From the NCBI GenBank assembly GCA_026120185.1, contig JANUWF010001783.1, positions 8,866,001 to 8,930,000 on the forward strand: 64,000 bases of DNA. Reading direction: 5' to 3'. Position 1 is the stretch's first letter. Each line of letters begins with the position of its first letter. Shown here piece after piece: positions 1-10,763 of this stretch. The position numbers were made by a program, and so were the translations under genes. The notes beneath the pieces are model-generated. The model saw only the letters and a list, made by a program, of their open reading frames with translations. It searched no databases and was not told the origin of the DNA. The DNA comes from Voacanga thouarsii (Eukaryota; Streptophyta; Magnoliopsida; Gentianales; Apocynaceae).

Positions 1-2
1 CT

Positions 3-2040
3 TATAAATATTACCCTTACTCATATGTGAAATCAACAAACCCCATTTGAAAAACTGTATCCCAGACTCCAGATTATAGCAATCTTAAGGTTTTTGGTAG
101 TTTGGCCTATGTTTGTATTCAATTGCCACACAAAAGTAAATTTGATTCTAGGAGCAAACCGTGTGTTTTTCTTGGTTATTCCTCCATCACAAAAGGTTTT
201 CTGTTATTAGATTTCTCTTCCAGAGAGATTTTTCTGTCCAGAAATGTACATTTCATAGAATATTGCTTCCCATTTGTTCATCAATATACTTCATCCAATT
301 CAACTTTGAGTAAAGCTGTGTTGCCCTTACCTTATGCTATATCAGTTCATATGCCTCACATTTCTCATCAACAAGACTCACATTTGCTTTGTCCTTCCAC
401 CTCCGAAATTCCTCTTAGAAGGTCCACTAGGACTATCATTACACCTGCTCATTTTTCTGATTATGTTTGTTCTAAAGTACACAGAATCACCACACCACAC
501 TTTCTTCCTTCTTCCATTGCATCTTCAGCTTTTCTATGCAATGTTAACAAGTATTCTAAACCCAAACACTACTTTGAGGCTGTGAAATTCAAAGAATGGT
601 ATACATCAATGAGATCTGAAATTACAGCTTTAGAGGAAAACAAAACATAGCACTTAATTCCTTTACCTCCTGGGAAGCAAACTGTTGGTTGTAAATGGGT
701 GTATGGAATCAAATATAAGGCTGATGGATCAGTTGATAGGTGTAAGGCAAGACTTATTGCCAAAGGCTACACACAACAAGAGGGAGTTGATTTTTTGGAC
801 ACATTTTCACCAGTTGTGAAGATTACAACTATCAGGTTAATGTTGGCTCTTGTTGCAAAATCTAACTATATATTCATTAATTAGATATGAATAATGCTTT
901 CTTGCATGGTGACTTGTTTGAAGAAGTCTATATGGATTTGCCTCCAAGATTTGTTACTGCAGATAGTTCTTTAGTTTGCAAACTTGACAAATCTTTATAT
1001 GGTCTAAAACAGGCTAGTAGGCAATGGAATGCCAAACTTACTGCCTACTTGATATCACTTGGATTTACTCAGTCAAAAAGTGACTATAGTCTATTTTTTA
1101 AAAGGACCACTGATTTGTTTATTGCTATCTTGGTGTATGTTGATGATATTCTTGTTTTGAACCCTCATTTTGATGCCATTATTGAAGTAAAAAATCAGTT
1201 GCATCATCAATTTCAAATCAAAGATTTGGGAGATCTTCACTATTTTCTTGGTTTTGAAATCCATGGAGATTTGGATGGTATTGTTTTATCTCAACAAAAA
1301 TATATCTTAGATATACTTCAAACACATGGCTACTCCATTAGACAGTAAGATCAAATTAGCTGCTAAAGATTCAAAACTTTTTCCTAATGTTTCTCTATAT
1401 AGAAGTCTAGTTAGGAAATTGTTATACTTGACTCACAGCTGTCCAGATATTGCGTTTGCAATTCAGCAATTTAGTCAATTTCTCACAGCTCCAATAGTCT
1501 TACATATGCAAGCTGTTTATAGACTTCTTAGATATCTAAAGGGTACTATTGACTTTCGATTACACTTTCCAGTTCATAATTCATTTGCTTTGCAAGTTTA
1601 TGCTGATTCAGATTGGGCTGGATGTATGGATTCTCGAAGATCCGTCACTAGTTATTGCATTTATTTTGGTTCTGCACTTGTGTCCTGGAAATCCAAGAAG
1701 CAATAGTAGTTGCTAGAAGTTCTGCTGAGGCAGAGTATAGAGCTTTAGCTCAATCTGTTTGTGAATTGCAATGGCTTATACATTTCTTTCATGAACTTGG
1801 TTTTACTTGTGTCTTGCCTGTTCCTTTGTTCTGTGACAATAGAAGTGCTATATACTTAGTTGAAAATCCTGTGTTTCATGAAAGAACTAAGCATATAAAG
1901 CTAGACTGTCATTTTGTTTGTGATCAGTACCAAGCTGGCTGCATTAAGCCATTACCAGTGTCATCTGCTCAGCAATTAGCTGACATCTTTACAAAGGCAT
2001 TGGCTCCTGGTCCTTTTTCTATCTTATTGTCTCATTTGGG
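3..2040 (+). pseudogene. Copia pol remnant: integrase C-terminus, reverse transcriptase, RNase H
   Basis: Reading in one frame from base 3 gives the integrase C-terminal end, with the typical FGSLAYV, RSKPCVFLGY and SREIFLSRNV stretches. Next come the RT opening [15 protein letters not shown] and [14 protein letters not shown], then NNAFLHGDL, YGLKQASRQWN and the catalytic YVDDILVL (about 1137-1160). RNase H follows with YADSDWAGC and ARSSAEAEYRA and ends near DIFTKAL. Breaks seen: a TGA near 51; a TAG at 648-650 where a tryptophan is usual; a frame change near 861-880 with a TAA just before LDMNNAF; a frame change near 1326-1348 with a short deletion; another near 1700. It would polymerise DNA from RNA in an intact element, but this copy is dead. 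Confidence 0.9.
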
Positions 2041-2069
2041 AGTTCTTTTTGCATCCAACTTGAGAGGGA

Positions 2070-2440
2070 TGTTGAAATTAAGCAGCAGAAGCTTGAGGAT
2101 GTTGCCAAGTCAGCAGTTGTTGCCAGGTCATATGCCAAGTCAGATGTTGAAGCCAGTTCACATGCCACATCATCAAAATTCTGTTTTGATCCCAGCTAAA
2201 GTATTCTTGGTGGCAAAACTTTTTTAGAAGCTTAGAAGCTGTTAATTGTTGAATAACAAATGTTAATTATTGTTAGATGTATTTCAAATTTCATTAAATT
2301 TAGTTTTATAGCTTGATTAAGATCCGGATGTAAATGTATATATAACACTAATGTATTGATTCTTCTTCAATTATAGAATGTGAAATCATTTGCACTCATT
2401 GTCAGTTTCTTCCATCTCCGCTGCTTTTCTTCAGAATGTT
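2070..2440 (+). repeat. Probable 3' LTR of the first copia element
   Basis: A purine tract TGAGAGGGA (2061-2069) sits directly before TGTTGAAATTAAG. This is the usual polypurine tract then TG start of a copia LTR, and it overlaps the tail of the last reading frame as in other plant copia elements. The segment is non-coding and AT-rich with a run resembling a transcription end (TATATATAACAC near 2335). The right border near 2440 is a guess. Confidence 0.5.
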
Positions 2441-3010
2441 CATGCTTGGCAAGGATTATGAGACTATCAGTTGTTCCTATGAAGGTGACTCCTTACAAGA
2501 ATCCAGGACTGCCAAAAGGGAAAAGTTGAAGGTTTCATCGGGGCGGCAATAAGCCCGCCCACCTGCTAACATTAACATGTATCACTCCTTCTGTACACAA
2601 TTGCTGTGTTTGGGTGGAGAGTATCTCTGCTACTGTACTCTGTTGTCCTAGAAGACAGTTTTCTTGGAGAGGACCAAACTGGAGACTAACGGATGGGTAG
2701 AAAAAACAGATCGAATGCCCAGCTAAATGGTCAATAAAGTAAGAGGATGACCGCTCCTAGTCTAAGGCCAGGCCGCCAAACAAGAATGGAGAAAGACACC
2801 AAATCAGAGTGGGCACACATCTGAAGTTGCACCCTTGCAGAGAAGTGGGGGGATGAAAAGAACATTGCCATTGGCCAACCTCAATTCCAACCAACCAAAT
2901 AAAAGAGTTGGGAGGCACGCGCCGAAAGAAATTGAAACATATCCATTTTTCCATCCCCAACAACCCAGCCAGCCAACTAAAACACTAGTCTAGTCTTCTT
3001 TTCCCATCAA
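2441..3010. other. Intergenic sequence between the copia LTR and the NLR gene
   Basis: No coding signal was found. GC content looks higher than in the repeat-rich flanks. The 68-codon open frame on the minus strand (2757-2963) matches nothing I recognise. The right part presumably belongs to the NLR promoter. Confidence 0.5.
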
Positions 3011-3036
3011 AGTCAACAGTAGAACTAGTCTTGACT
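3011..3036. promoter_or_regulatory. Two W-box motifs upstream of the NLR
   Basis: AGTCAA at 3011-3016 (TTGACT on the minus strand) and TTGACT at 3031-3036 are W-box cores, the binding sites of WRKY factors. They lie about 125-150 bases before the NLR start codon. W-boxes are common in promoters of plant defence genes. Short motifs arise by chance, so this is suggestive only. Confidence 0.35.
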
Positions 3037-3160
3037 CTTGTTTGTTCTCAGAAAAGCGGAGCTTGATCACGGATAATTGGGTGGTAAAAGTTGTTACGGA
3101 TCTAGTCTTCTTCCCCGGCTGTTAACTCTGATATCAGAAATTAGAGCTTGAGCATAGCAA

Positions 3161-5882
3161 ATGGCGGAACCAGCTGTTTCTTTTGTGATTGAGAAACTTG
3201 GAGATCTGCTAATTCAGAAAGTTGTGTTTCTGAGAGGTATTCGAGGACAGGTTGAGCGCCTACGCGATGAACTGATCCGTATGCGCTGTTTCTTGAAAGA
3301 TGCTGATGAAAAGCAAGATGAAGAGGAGAGAATCCGCAACTGGGTATCTGAGATAAGAGTAGCTGCTTATGATTCTGAAGACGTTATTGAGACATACATC
3401 CAAAAACTTGAGTCCCAAAAGCGAGCAAATTTCCTCAAAAAGATGGTCCGCATCTTTGGGAAAGTGTGCAGCCTCTACAAAGTTGGTAAAGAGATCGAAT
3501 CCATACAGGGAAGAATAAGGGATATTGCTGATAGCCGCGAGAAGTATGGAATAAAAAATCTAGGTGAAGGGAGTGGAAGAATAGGTGAAGTGCTGCAGCG
3601 GCTGAGGAGGTCCTCTCCTTTCACGGGGGACAAGGACGTAGTGGGGTTGGAGGATAAAACAAGATTCCTTGTGTCACGACTCCTGCAGGAGGGGAAGAAA
3701 AGCCGAAGTGTGGTTTCAATTATTGGAATGGGGGGTGTTGGCAAGACAACTCTGGCAAGGAAACTATACAACCATGCTGATGTCAAGGCTCAATTTGATT
3801 GCCGTGCCTGGGTATGTATTTCTCAAAATTGTGATTACAAAGATATACTAGGGTCAATAATAAAGCAAGTTAAATCGCCAACCAACCAGTTACTAGAGAT
3901 GTTAGAGAAGCTGAAAGAACAAGATTTGGAGCAGATGCTTCATCAAGAACTAGAATATAGATGTTATCTTGTAGTTCTAGATGATATTTGGAAAGAAGAT
4001 GCTTGGGACTGTCTAGCAGGGGCCTTTCCGGATGGAAGCAAGGGAAGCAGATTGCTACTTACCAGCCGCAATCAAGTTGTCCCCCTACGCGCGGATAATA
4101 GAAGCATTCCATATGAGCTGAAATCTTTGGGTCAGCAAGATAGCTGGGATTTGTTTGTGAAAAAGGCCTACAGCGATAGTGAAAACCCAAGATGTCCTCT
4201 CGAATTAGAAGGAACCGGAAGAGAAATTGTCAAGCGTTGTGCTGGTCTACCATTGGCAATTACTGTCATAGGAGGTATGCTAGGGAGAAAGAAGAAGTTG
4301 AAGAGTGAATGGGAAGGGGTACTCCAAAACATCACCTCACACTTGTCCAGAAACCAGACTGGGGTTTCAACCATTTTAGCATTGAGTTACAGTGACTTGC
4401 CTCCTCACCTAAAGTCTTGCTTCCTGTATTTTGGCTTCTTTCCTGAAGACTATGCAATTCAAAGCCGTAAATTGATCCATATCTGGATTGCAGCGGGCTT
4501 AATTCACCAGAAAGAAACAGAGGATTTGGAGGGCCTAGCAGCAGATCATTTGGATGAGCTTATTAGTAGAAATATGGTCCAGGTGGCATCAGTGAGTGCA
4601 GATGAGAGGGTTAAAAGTTGTCGAATCCATGACTTGCTGCGAGAATTGGCCATCACAAAAGCGAAGGAGGAAATCTTTCTAGAGATTCATGGGGTAAGAG
4701 ATACTCAAACCTCAGCAAACTGCCGGCATCGTGTTGTTCACTGTGAAAATTACGATTTCTCTGCACATTCAACACCTCACCTTCGGTCCCTTCTCTTCTT
4801 CAAACTTGCTAAAGCTGCACAAAATGTTAATCTAAGTTTGAAAAGCTATAAACTGCTTAGAGTGCTAGATCTAGAGAACATGGATGTTGAAACATTGCCA
4901 AATGAAGTTGGGAATTTGAGTCTTTTGAGGTATATAAGTTTAAGAAGTACAACAATTAACAAAGCTTCCTAAATCTCTAGGTCAATTGCAAAGTCTGCAA
5001 ATTCTTGATGTAACCACCGATACAACAATCGAAGTTCCAAATGTGATTTGGAAACTTGAAAATTTAATGCATCTGTACATGAATAATGTAAAGTGCAGTG
5101 AACCACTAAAGATTGAGACACTTAGGAATCTCCAAACCCTTTCTTGTATCGATGGTGATCACCTGCTGCATAACAACTTATTATTCTTGACTAGTCTTCA
5201 CAAGTTGGGGGTGAAGGTAGGAACCGAGGCAGAGCTGGAAAATCTCCGTAATTCAATTGCTAAACTAGGGAAGCTTCGCTCTTTGTGCTTGCATTTAACA
5301 AGCACTTTTTCATCTTCTGTTGAGCTCTCTAATGTATTGAATCTCACCAAGCTCAAGATAAAAGGGACACTAGCAAAGATCCCCAGCCATGATGAATTGC
5401 CACCAAATCTCTCTCATTTGTGTTTATCAGGCATGGACCTAGATGAAGATCCAATGCCAATATTGGCAAAGTTTGAACAGCTATCAGTTCTGAAATTGAA
5501 AATGGCCTATAGTGGAACAGATATGATGATTTCAGAAAATAGCTTTCCCAAGCTAAAATTTCTTGGGCTCAAGAACCTGGAAAATCTAGAAGAGGTAAGT
5601 GTTGGAAAAGGTGCAATGCCCGAATTAAGGTCCCTGCGTATCATCGGCTGCTACCGCTTGAAAATGCTCCCTGAGGAGGTCAAGAACATGGCTGCCCTGG
5701 AAAAACTGGAGATCAGAGAGGTTCGAAGAGCATTTACTAGTAGACTCCAAAGTATAGACGCATACAAGGTGCTGCATGTGCCTACTGTGATACTAAAACA
5801 TCCTCGCATTAGGTGGAGAAGTCTATTTCTTCAGGCAACTTGGCTGCGTTTCATAGGTGCAGGAGCTCGAGTCAACACTTAA
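3161..5882 (+). pseudogene. CC-NB-ARC-LRR disease-resistance gene (RPP13/RPP8-like) with a single-base frameshift
   Basis: Intracellular immune receptor of the CNL class, about 906 codons if the frame were continuous. This is a normal length for RPP13-like proteins. The start ATG has a good context (A at -3, G at +4) and opens with MAEPAVSFVIEKL. Residues 1-150: Rx-type coiled coil with EDVIE (73-77). NB-ARC: P-loop GMGGVGKTT (189-197), RNBS-A FDCRAWVCIS, kinase-2 VVLDDIW (271-277), RNBS-B GSRLLLTSR, GLPLA (362-366), RNBS-D CFLYFGFFPED (420-430), and IHD (489-491) in place of MHD. LRRs follow from about residue 540. The first frame stops at 4970-4972. The LRR continues in the next frame (KLPKSLGQLQSL), open to the TAA at 5880-5882. 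One extra A in the AAA at 4961-4963 explains the break. No other lesion is visible, so a very recent pseudogene or a consensus error are both possible. Confidence 0.92.
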
Positions 5883-6199
5883 TAAAGTGGTTTCTCCAGG
5901 TTTGTTAGCAGACCTCGTGTTCTAAGTTTGAACTCTTGGATCCTTGTCCAATTATGATTCTCAATATATGGAAGTTTTTATGCAGATATTCATGTCAGCT
6001 TCTAAGAGCTCCAACCGAGAAAAGAAAGGAAATCTTATAAGGATCACGCCTGCAGAAGGAACACTTAAAATAATTCTTGAAGGTACCTGTGCCTTATTTT
6101 TGCAAAAGGACTTCAAGTAGCAGGGTTAAAGAGTCATGCCAAACTAAGTTATAGATTCATCAATTAAGTCGAGTTTGTTCGAATCGGTTTAAGCTTTAG
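5883..6199 (+). other. 3' flank of the NLR
   Basis: An AATAAA hexamer overlaps the stop codon (5881-5886). It could be a polyadenylation signal, though its position is early. No further coding sequence was seen. A GT/AG pair near 5900-5985 might delimit a 3' UTR intron, but nothing decides this. Confidence 0.35.
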
Positions 6200-6595
6200 G
6201 GCTCATTTGATAAAAAAAAAAAAGACTGAAGTCTCAATATTTAAGTAAGGAATACTGAAAACTGAATTTAAAATTAAAGTGTGAATCTGAAATTTGAATT
6301 AAATATTATTTATTTTTACACTATATTTTATAATAATTTAGATTAAATATAAAAAAAATATTAATAATTAGATAAATATTTAATATATTCAAACTTCAGA
6401 TTTAAATAATTTTTAATTTACTTACAATTTATAACAGTATTTCAATATGTCTTAATCAATTAAATAATAATAAAAATTTGTTATCAAACAGTTAATTAAT
6501 TAAGTATTTAATATTAATTATTATTAAATGTCTTTAATAAAATAAGTATTTAATTTATTTAATTTAAATATTGAATTAGATTTTCAAATAGGTCC
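6200..6595. mobile_element. MITE, Tourist/Harbinger-like candidate
   Basis: Left end GGCTCATTTGATAA and the reverse complement of the right end GGACCTATTTGAAAA form imperfect terminal inverted repeats. The three bases TAG flank both ends (6197-6199 and 6596-6598). The 396-bp body is very AT-rich and non-coding, with CTGAA/TTCAG-type words near the left end as in abundant dicot MITEs. Family assignment rests on TIR style and the 3-bp flank only. Confidence 0.55.
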
Positions 6596-6598
6596 TAG

Positions 6599-7084
6599 TT
6601 CAACTCGAGTAATTCTAGTTTAAGCTAGCATGGTTTGAGAATAAACGGAGAATCTCCAGTTTGCCTAGTTTGGGTAATCTAAAACCCAAGTCTATTTGCG
6701 CTCAAGCAAAGCATTTTTTTTAATGGGCGAACTTTTCATGTCAACATATTTAAAATATTTCTAGAATATTTGAAAAAAAAAATTAGGCTTAATCATGCAT
6801 GACAAACTTTTGAGCAAGTTTAATAAAACAAAGAAGAATTTTCCTTGCACCACACCAAAATTTTTAAAAAATTTATTTTTACTTTAAAAAAATTTTAAAA
6901 ACCCTTTAAATTTTACTCTTCACTTTCTTAAAAAAATTTTAATAGTTCTTTTATATAATTTAACTTCCTATCTAATTCCAAATTCCTAATTTTGTCCTGG
7001 ATACTTAATGTTACTCTATATTTCTCGGATTATCCATGTTATTCACCATCACTTCATTTTGACGATATGATTTTTGTTCTATGG
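6599..7084. other. AT-rich intergenic stretch
   Basis: Long A and T runs, no coding signal and no repeat structure I could define. Confidence 0.5.
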
Positions 7085-7089
7085 TATAG

Positions 7090-7551
7090 CGTTGGGAAAT
7101 TTTAACTAAGAAAGCTAACGATAACATAAAAACAAATATGAAGAATAAAATAAAATACAAAAAATTTATGCGATTCGAATTATTTAATCAAGTTTACGTC
7201 CACAAAGAAAGATCAAAAAACACTTTATTAACCGTCATCAGAAGTTTACACAAGGTATTACTCAAATTTTATCTTGCACCACTCGTACACTCAATTAACC
7301 TACATTCATATGCTCTATAACACTGGATATACTATAACAAATTAGGATATTTAAAAAGTTTATGACTCTACCTATATATAGGTACCAAATCATAATATTT
7401 CTAATCAATATGGGATGTAGTAAGAATAATTTCCTAGCTCTAATACATATAGGACAATAGCAACTTCTTAATTTTAAATACATTAAGATTACCTTTTTCA
7501 GTCAAACTACTTCGTTTTAGTCAGATTAAGAATACAAGACAAAACCTAATT
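7090..7551 (-). repeat. 3' LTR of the short LTR element
   Basis: Direct-repeat partner of 8958-9396. The terminal TG appears as CG on the plus strand. Many substitutions and small indels relative to the partner indicate an old insertion. Confidence 0.7.
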
Positions 7552-8159
7552 ATCTTTACCTTGGCTTGTATTCGGTCTTCGTCAATTTTCAAGATATGCA
7601 ACAATATCAAAGTCACAATCCTATTGGCTCCATTGACCTTCACAATCAACAAAATTTTATTGGTACCCAACTACACACACGAATTAGCATGATCTTAGTA
7701 ATCTGAATTATTCATAATTCGACTTGGTTAATAAACATACATAGTTGTCCCTGAGTCTAACACAATTTGTTAACTTGTATAAGAAAGCCTTAATCTTTTC
7801 TCATATTTGCAAGATTTCTCCTTACACCATTATCTATTTTCTGAAAGTCATTGTGCACTCTCCTTCCATGTTGAGGTACTTCTTTCCTTACAGATAAATA
7901 CTGTTGTTCATACTTCTCTCATTACACTGCGATATTCTAGCCATGTATAATTTTAGAACTCCATCTCAATTAAAAATCCTAACTGTTGAAATCATATTGG
8001 CTCAGCAAAATTAGATTTGGCATATTTTTAAGACATCTGTCACACTACCCAAAGTGTGTCTCACTCCAAGAACTCATTTGAAGATAACATCCGAAATCTA
8101 AAATCTACCCGAAAAGAAGTATCTATATGTTTGAAGATTGTGAGGATATCTTCGCATAT
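7552..8159. other. Non-coding internal region of the short LTR element
   Basis: No gag, protease, integrase or RT motifs in either direction. No clear polypurine tract was found next to the 3' LTR. Confidence 0.5.
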
Positions 8160-8975
8160 ACCAGTGTTATCGTACCACCACTGCAAATTATCATCTTTCC
8201 CTTTCCAATAAGTACATAGTCATTCATGACAATTACAACCATTTGTTTTTTTCCCCTAATTGTGTAACCTGGATCTACTTCAAATTTATCATTAGATACT
8301 TTTGGTCCAAAACCTATCCAGTTCACATAAGGTGTACAACTATATAAATAATTTTACCCGTGTCTAACAATCTCTCTCTAAACATAATCTCGTCAATAAA
8401 ATTCATATTGACTAACGTGCCCTTCCCAAGAGATATTCATGTTTCTCTATTTTCTAGCACCTAAATTATTCTTCTCATCAATTTTCATCATCTCACAATC
8501 TCGAAACCTAAAATCCTAAAAACATAAGAACCAAGCTTTGATACCATTTGTTGAGAAATCTTAACTGCCAGTGTCACATACCACCACTGCAAATTCTCAT
8601 ATTTTCTTTTCCAATGAATATATGGTCATTCATAACAATTAGAGCTGTTTGTTTTTTTCTCCTAATTATATAATTTGGGTCTACTTGCCTCAAACTCACC
8701 ATCAAATACTTTTGGTCCAACACCTATCTAATTCACATAAGGTGTACAACTGTATAAATAATTTACCGGTGTCTAACAATCTCTCATTAGACATAACCTC
8801 GTCAATAAAACTCATATTGACTAACATGCCCTTCCCAAGAGATATTCATGTTTCTCTATCTTCTAGAGCCTAAATTATTCTTCTCATCAATTTTCACTAT
8901 CTCACGATCTCGAAACCCAAAGTATTAAAAATATAGAAAGCAAGCTCTGATACCACTTGTTGGGAAATCTTAACC
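8160..8975 (-). repeat. Tandem duplication of a unit of about 407 bp holding leader, primer site and LTR edge
   Basis: Two consecutive copies (8160-8566 and 8567-8975) align along their whole length with scattered substitutions. Shared blocks include CCACCACTGCAAATT, ACTTTTGGTCCAA, CATAAGGTGTACAACT and CCCTTCCCAAGAGATATTC. Each copy ends with a version of the primer site and the first bases of the LTR. The left copy has a mutated primer site (GATACCATTTG on the plus strand), the right copy an intact one. Confidence 0.8.
8944..8955 (-). promoter_or_regulatory. Primer-binding site for initiator-Met tRNA
   Basis: The minus strand reads TGGTATCAGAGC, complementary to the 3' end of plant initiator methionine tRNA, two bases from the LTR edge at 8958. 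It sets the element's orientation. Confidence 0.85.
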
Positions 8976-9396
8976 GAGATAGATAATGAGAATAGAAAAA
9001 CGAATATGAAAAAAAAATAAAATATAAAAGTTACGTAATTCATCTTATCTAACCAAACCTACATTTACAGGGAAGATTATGAAATAATTTATTAATACAA
9101 AGTATTATCTAAATCTTATCTCGCACTACCCATATATTTACCTAACCTATACACATATGTCCCATAATACTAGATATACCCGAACAAATTAGGACACTTT
9201 AAAAAGTTTATGACTTCGTCTTTATATAGATACCAAATCATAAGAATCCTAATCAACATAGTATATAGTAAAAGTAACTTCCGAATTCTAATACACATAG
9301 GACACTATTAACTTCTAATTTTAAATACATTAAGAATAATTTTTTCAATCAAATCACTTTGTTCTAATTATTAAAAATGCAAGACAAAACCTAAAA
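8958..9396 (-). repeat. 5' LTR of the short LTR element
   Basis: Starts TGTTGGGAAATC on the plus strand next to the primer site and is followed by the TATAG duplication. Partner of 7090-7551. Confidence 0.72.
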
Positions 9397-9401
9397 TATA
9401 G

Positions 9402-9768
9402 AAAGTTAGGTTGAAACCTTGATCTTCTCGCAAGAATTTTTTCTTGGAACAATAGTTGGCCGTTTACAAATGATCCAATATTGACTCGTAAAGTCCCAAA
9501 ATCTGGTCACTCCTAATAGTTTGCTTCACTTATATTAACTGTTGCTTAACAGCATGTATGCTGCGAATAACAACGTGATATAATTAACGTTTCATATCCT
9601 TTAAAAAATTATTGTAAAATATCATACGAGTAAAGTGATTAATTGATTAGTAAAAACTCCACTTTAAAGTGATTAGCATCTCCTTCTCCAATACAATTAT
9701 TCCCACTTATTTAATTTAAATATTTTATTTTAATTTAGTATAAGATTTAGGAGAACTAGAGAACAAAT
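9402..9768. other. Intergenic sequence, nothing recognised
   Basis: No open frame of note, no repeat partner in the window. Confidence 0.45.
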
Positions 9769-10757
9769 AGGGTGGCAATTTTGATGATATCGCAACGAAT
9801 ATTTAAATTCATTCATAAATATATGGATATGGGTGATTAAAATTAAGTAAATAATATTAATTAAATATATATTTATATTCAACAAATTTAATGGACTTAA
9901 ATAGATATTATGAAATTCATTCATATTTATCTAAATGTAAAAAAATTATATAACTTTCACAATTTAAAAAATAAGTTAAACTAATATATGAGTCTCATTA
10001 TTAATCTCTTTAATTAATAAAAATTAAAGTAGTAAAATAAAATATTTATTTATTTAATTTTAGTGACATCTTACATTATCCCATACGTCATGCCACTACT
10101 ATATTTAATTAATAAAAATACTAAAATAAAATATTTTGTTAAACAAAATATATAAATAAATTAATACAGGTAAATGGATATCTTTTGCTAAAAAAAAAAA
10201 AAAAGTAAGCCAGAAAAATGTAGGAAAACTGTAAATCCCTTACCAATTAGAACATTCCTCAATTCACCACCAACTTATCTAATTGCCTATAAAAATCCCA
10301 AAATCACAATCAATTTCATAGATTTCCAATCAAACTCAGAATCCCACAAATCAAACACTTACACCCAAACGTTTGCCAATCTATCCCTAAAGGCAATAAC
10401 CCAATCTAAAGCATCAATTGCACGATACTCACCTAGATTCTAAGTCTCTAGGGGTGATCCCCTCCCCAGTTTCTTCTCTCTCGCATATTTCACATTTCTC
10501 CAAAGCTATCTTTGTAGGAGTGTTCTTGTCTATTCAGAAACAATGTAACGTTAATCCCTAAACATAACTAACTTAAGTAATTAAACCATTCATTTAAATT
10601 TAGTCCATTTAAAGAAATTAATAAATAGATTTTAAATAGATTGAATCCCATTTAATTCTATTCAAATTCAAATGGATCGTCCATCCTATATGGATGGCTA
10701 AGCTTTATCTTTAAAAAAAAAAAAAAGGTTCAAATGGATATCAATCTTATCACCTCT
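9769..10757. mobile_element. Candidate TIR element with an unusual non-AT-rich core
   Basis: AGGGTGGCAATTTTGATGATATC at the left resembles the reverse complement of the right end (AGAGGTGATAAGATTGATATCC). Flanks of the core are AT-rich with repeated words such as AAATGGATAT and ATTTAAAT. The middle (about 10210-10540) has a different composition and a TATAAAA box near 10289. No clear target duplication was found, so this stays a candidate. Confidence 0.3.
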
Positions 10758-10763
10758 AGGAGA

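Larger units (their letters stand above)
1..2440 (+). mobile_element. Ty1-copia retrotransposon, 3' part, truncated by window edge
   Basis: The sequence opens inside a copia pol gene and runs through integrase C-terminus, reverse transcriptase and RNase H. It then reaches a purine tract (2061-2069) and a probable 3' LTR. The 5' LTR, gag, protease and most of integrase lie outside the window. Domain order (integrase before RT) is the copia order. Several stops and frameshifts make it inactive. The right border is approximate because no partner LTR is available to align. Confidence 0.88.
7090..9396 (-). mobile_element. Short non-autonomous LTR retrotransposon (TRIM/SMART-like) with TATAG target duplication
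   Basis: Two diverged direct repeats, 7090-7551 and 8958-9396, flank a 1.4-kb internal region without gag or pol. Both begin with GTTGGGAAAT on the plus strand and share many blocks through ACAAAACCTAA. On the minus strand, the inner edge of the right repeat is followed by AG and then TGGTATCAGAGC, a perfect initiator-Met tRNA primer site. The element therefore reads on the minus strand. TATAG lies directly outside both ends (7085-7089 and 9397-9401). Larger than classical TRIMs, but non-coding. Confidence 0.78.

Noticed and set aside
2757..2963. 68-codon minus-strand frame upstream of the NLR
   Set aside because: Short, no recognisable domain, overlaps the expected promoter of the NLR.
8944..8955. 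tRNA gene fragment
   Set aside because: Only 12 bases match the 3' end of initiator tRNA and they abut an LTR, so it is a primer-binding site.
10450..10475. Helitron 3' end (hairpin followed by CTRR)
   Set aside because: The AGGGGTGATCCCCT hairpin is not followed by CTRR at the proper distance and no 5' TC end was found.
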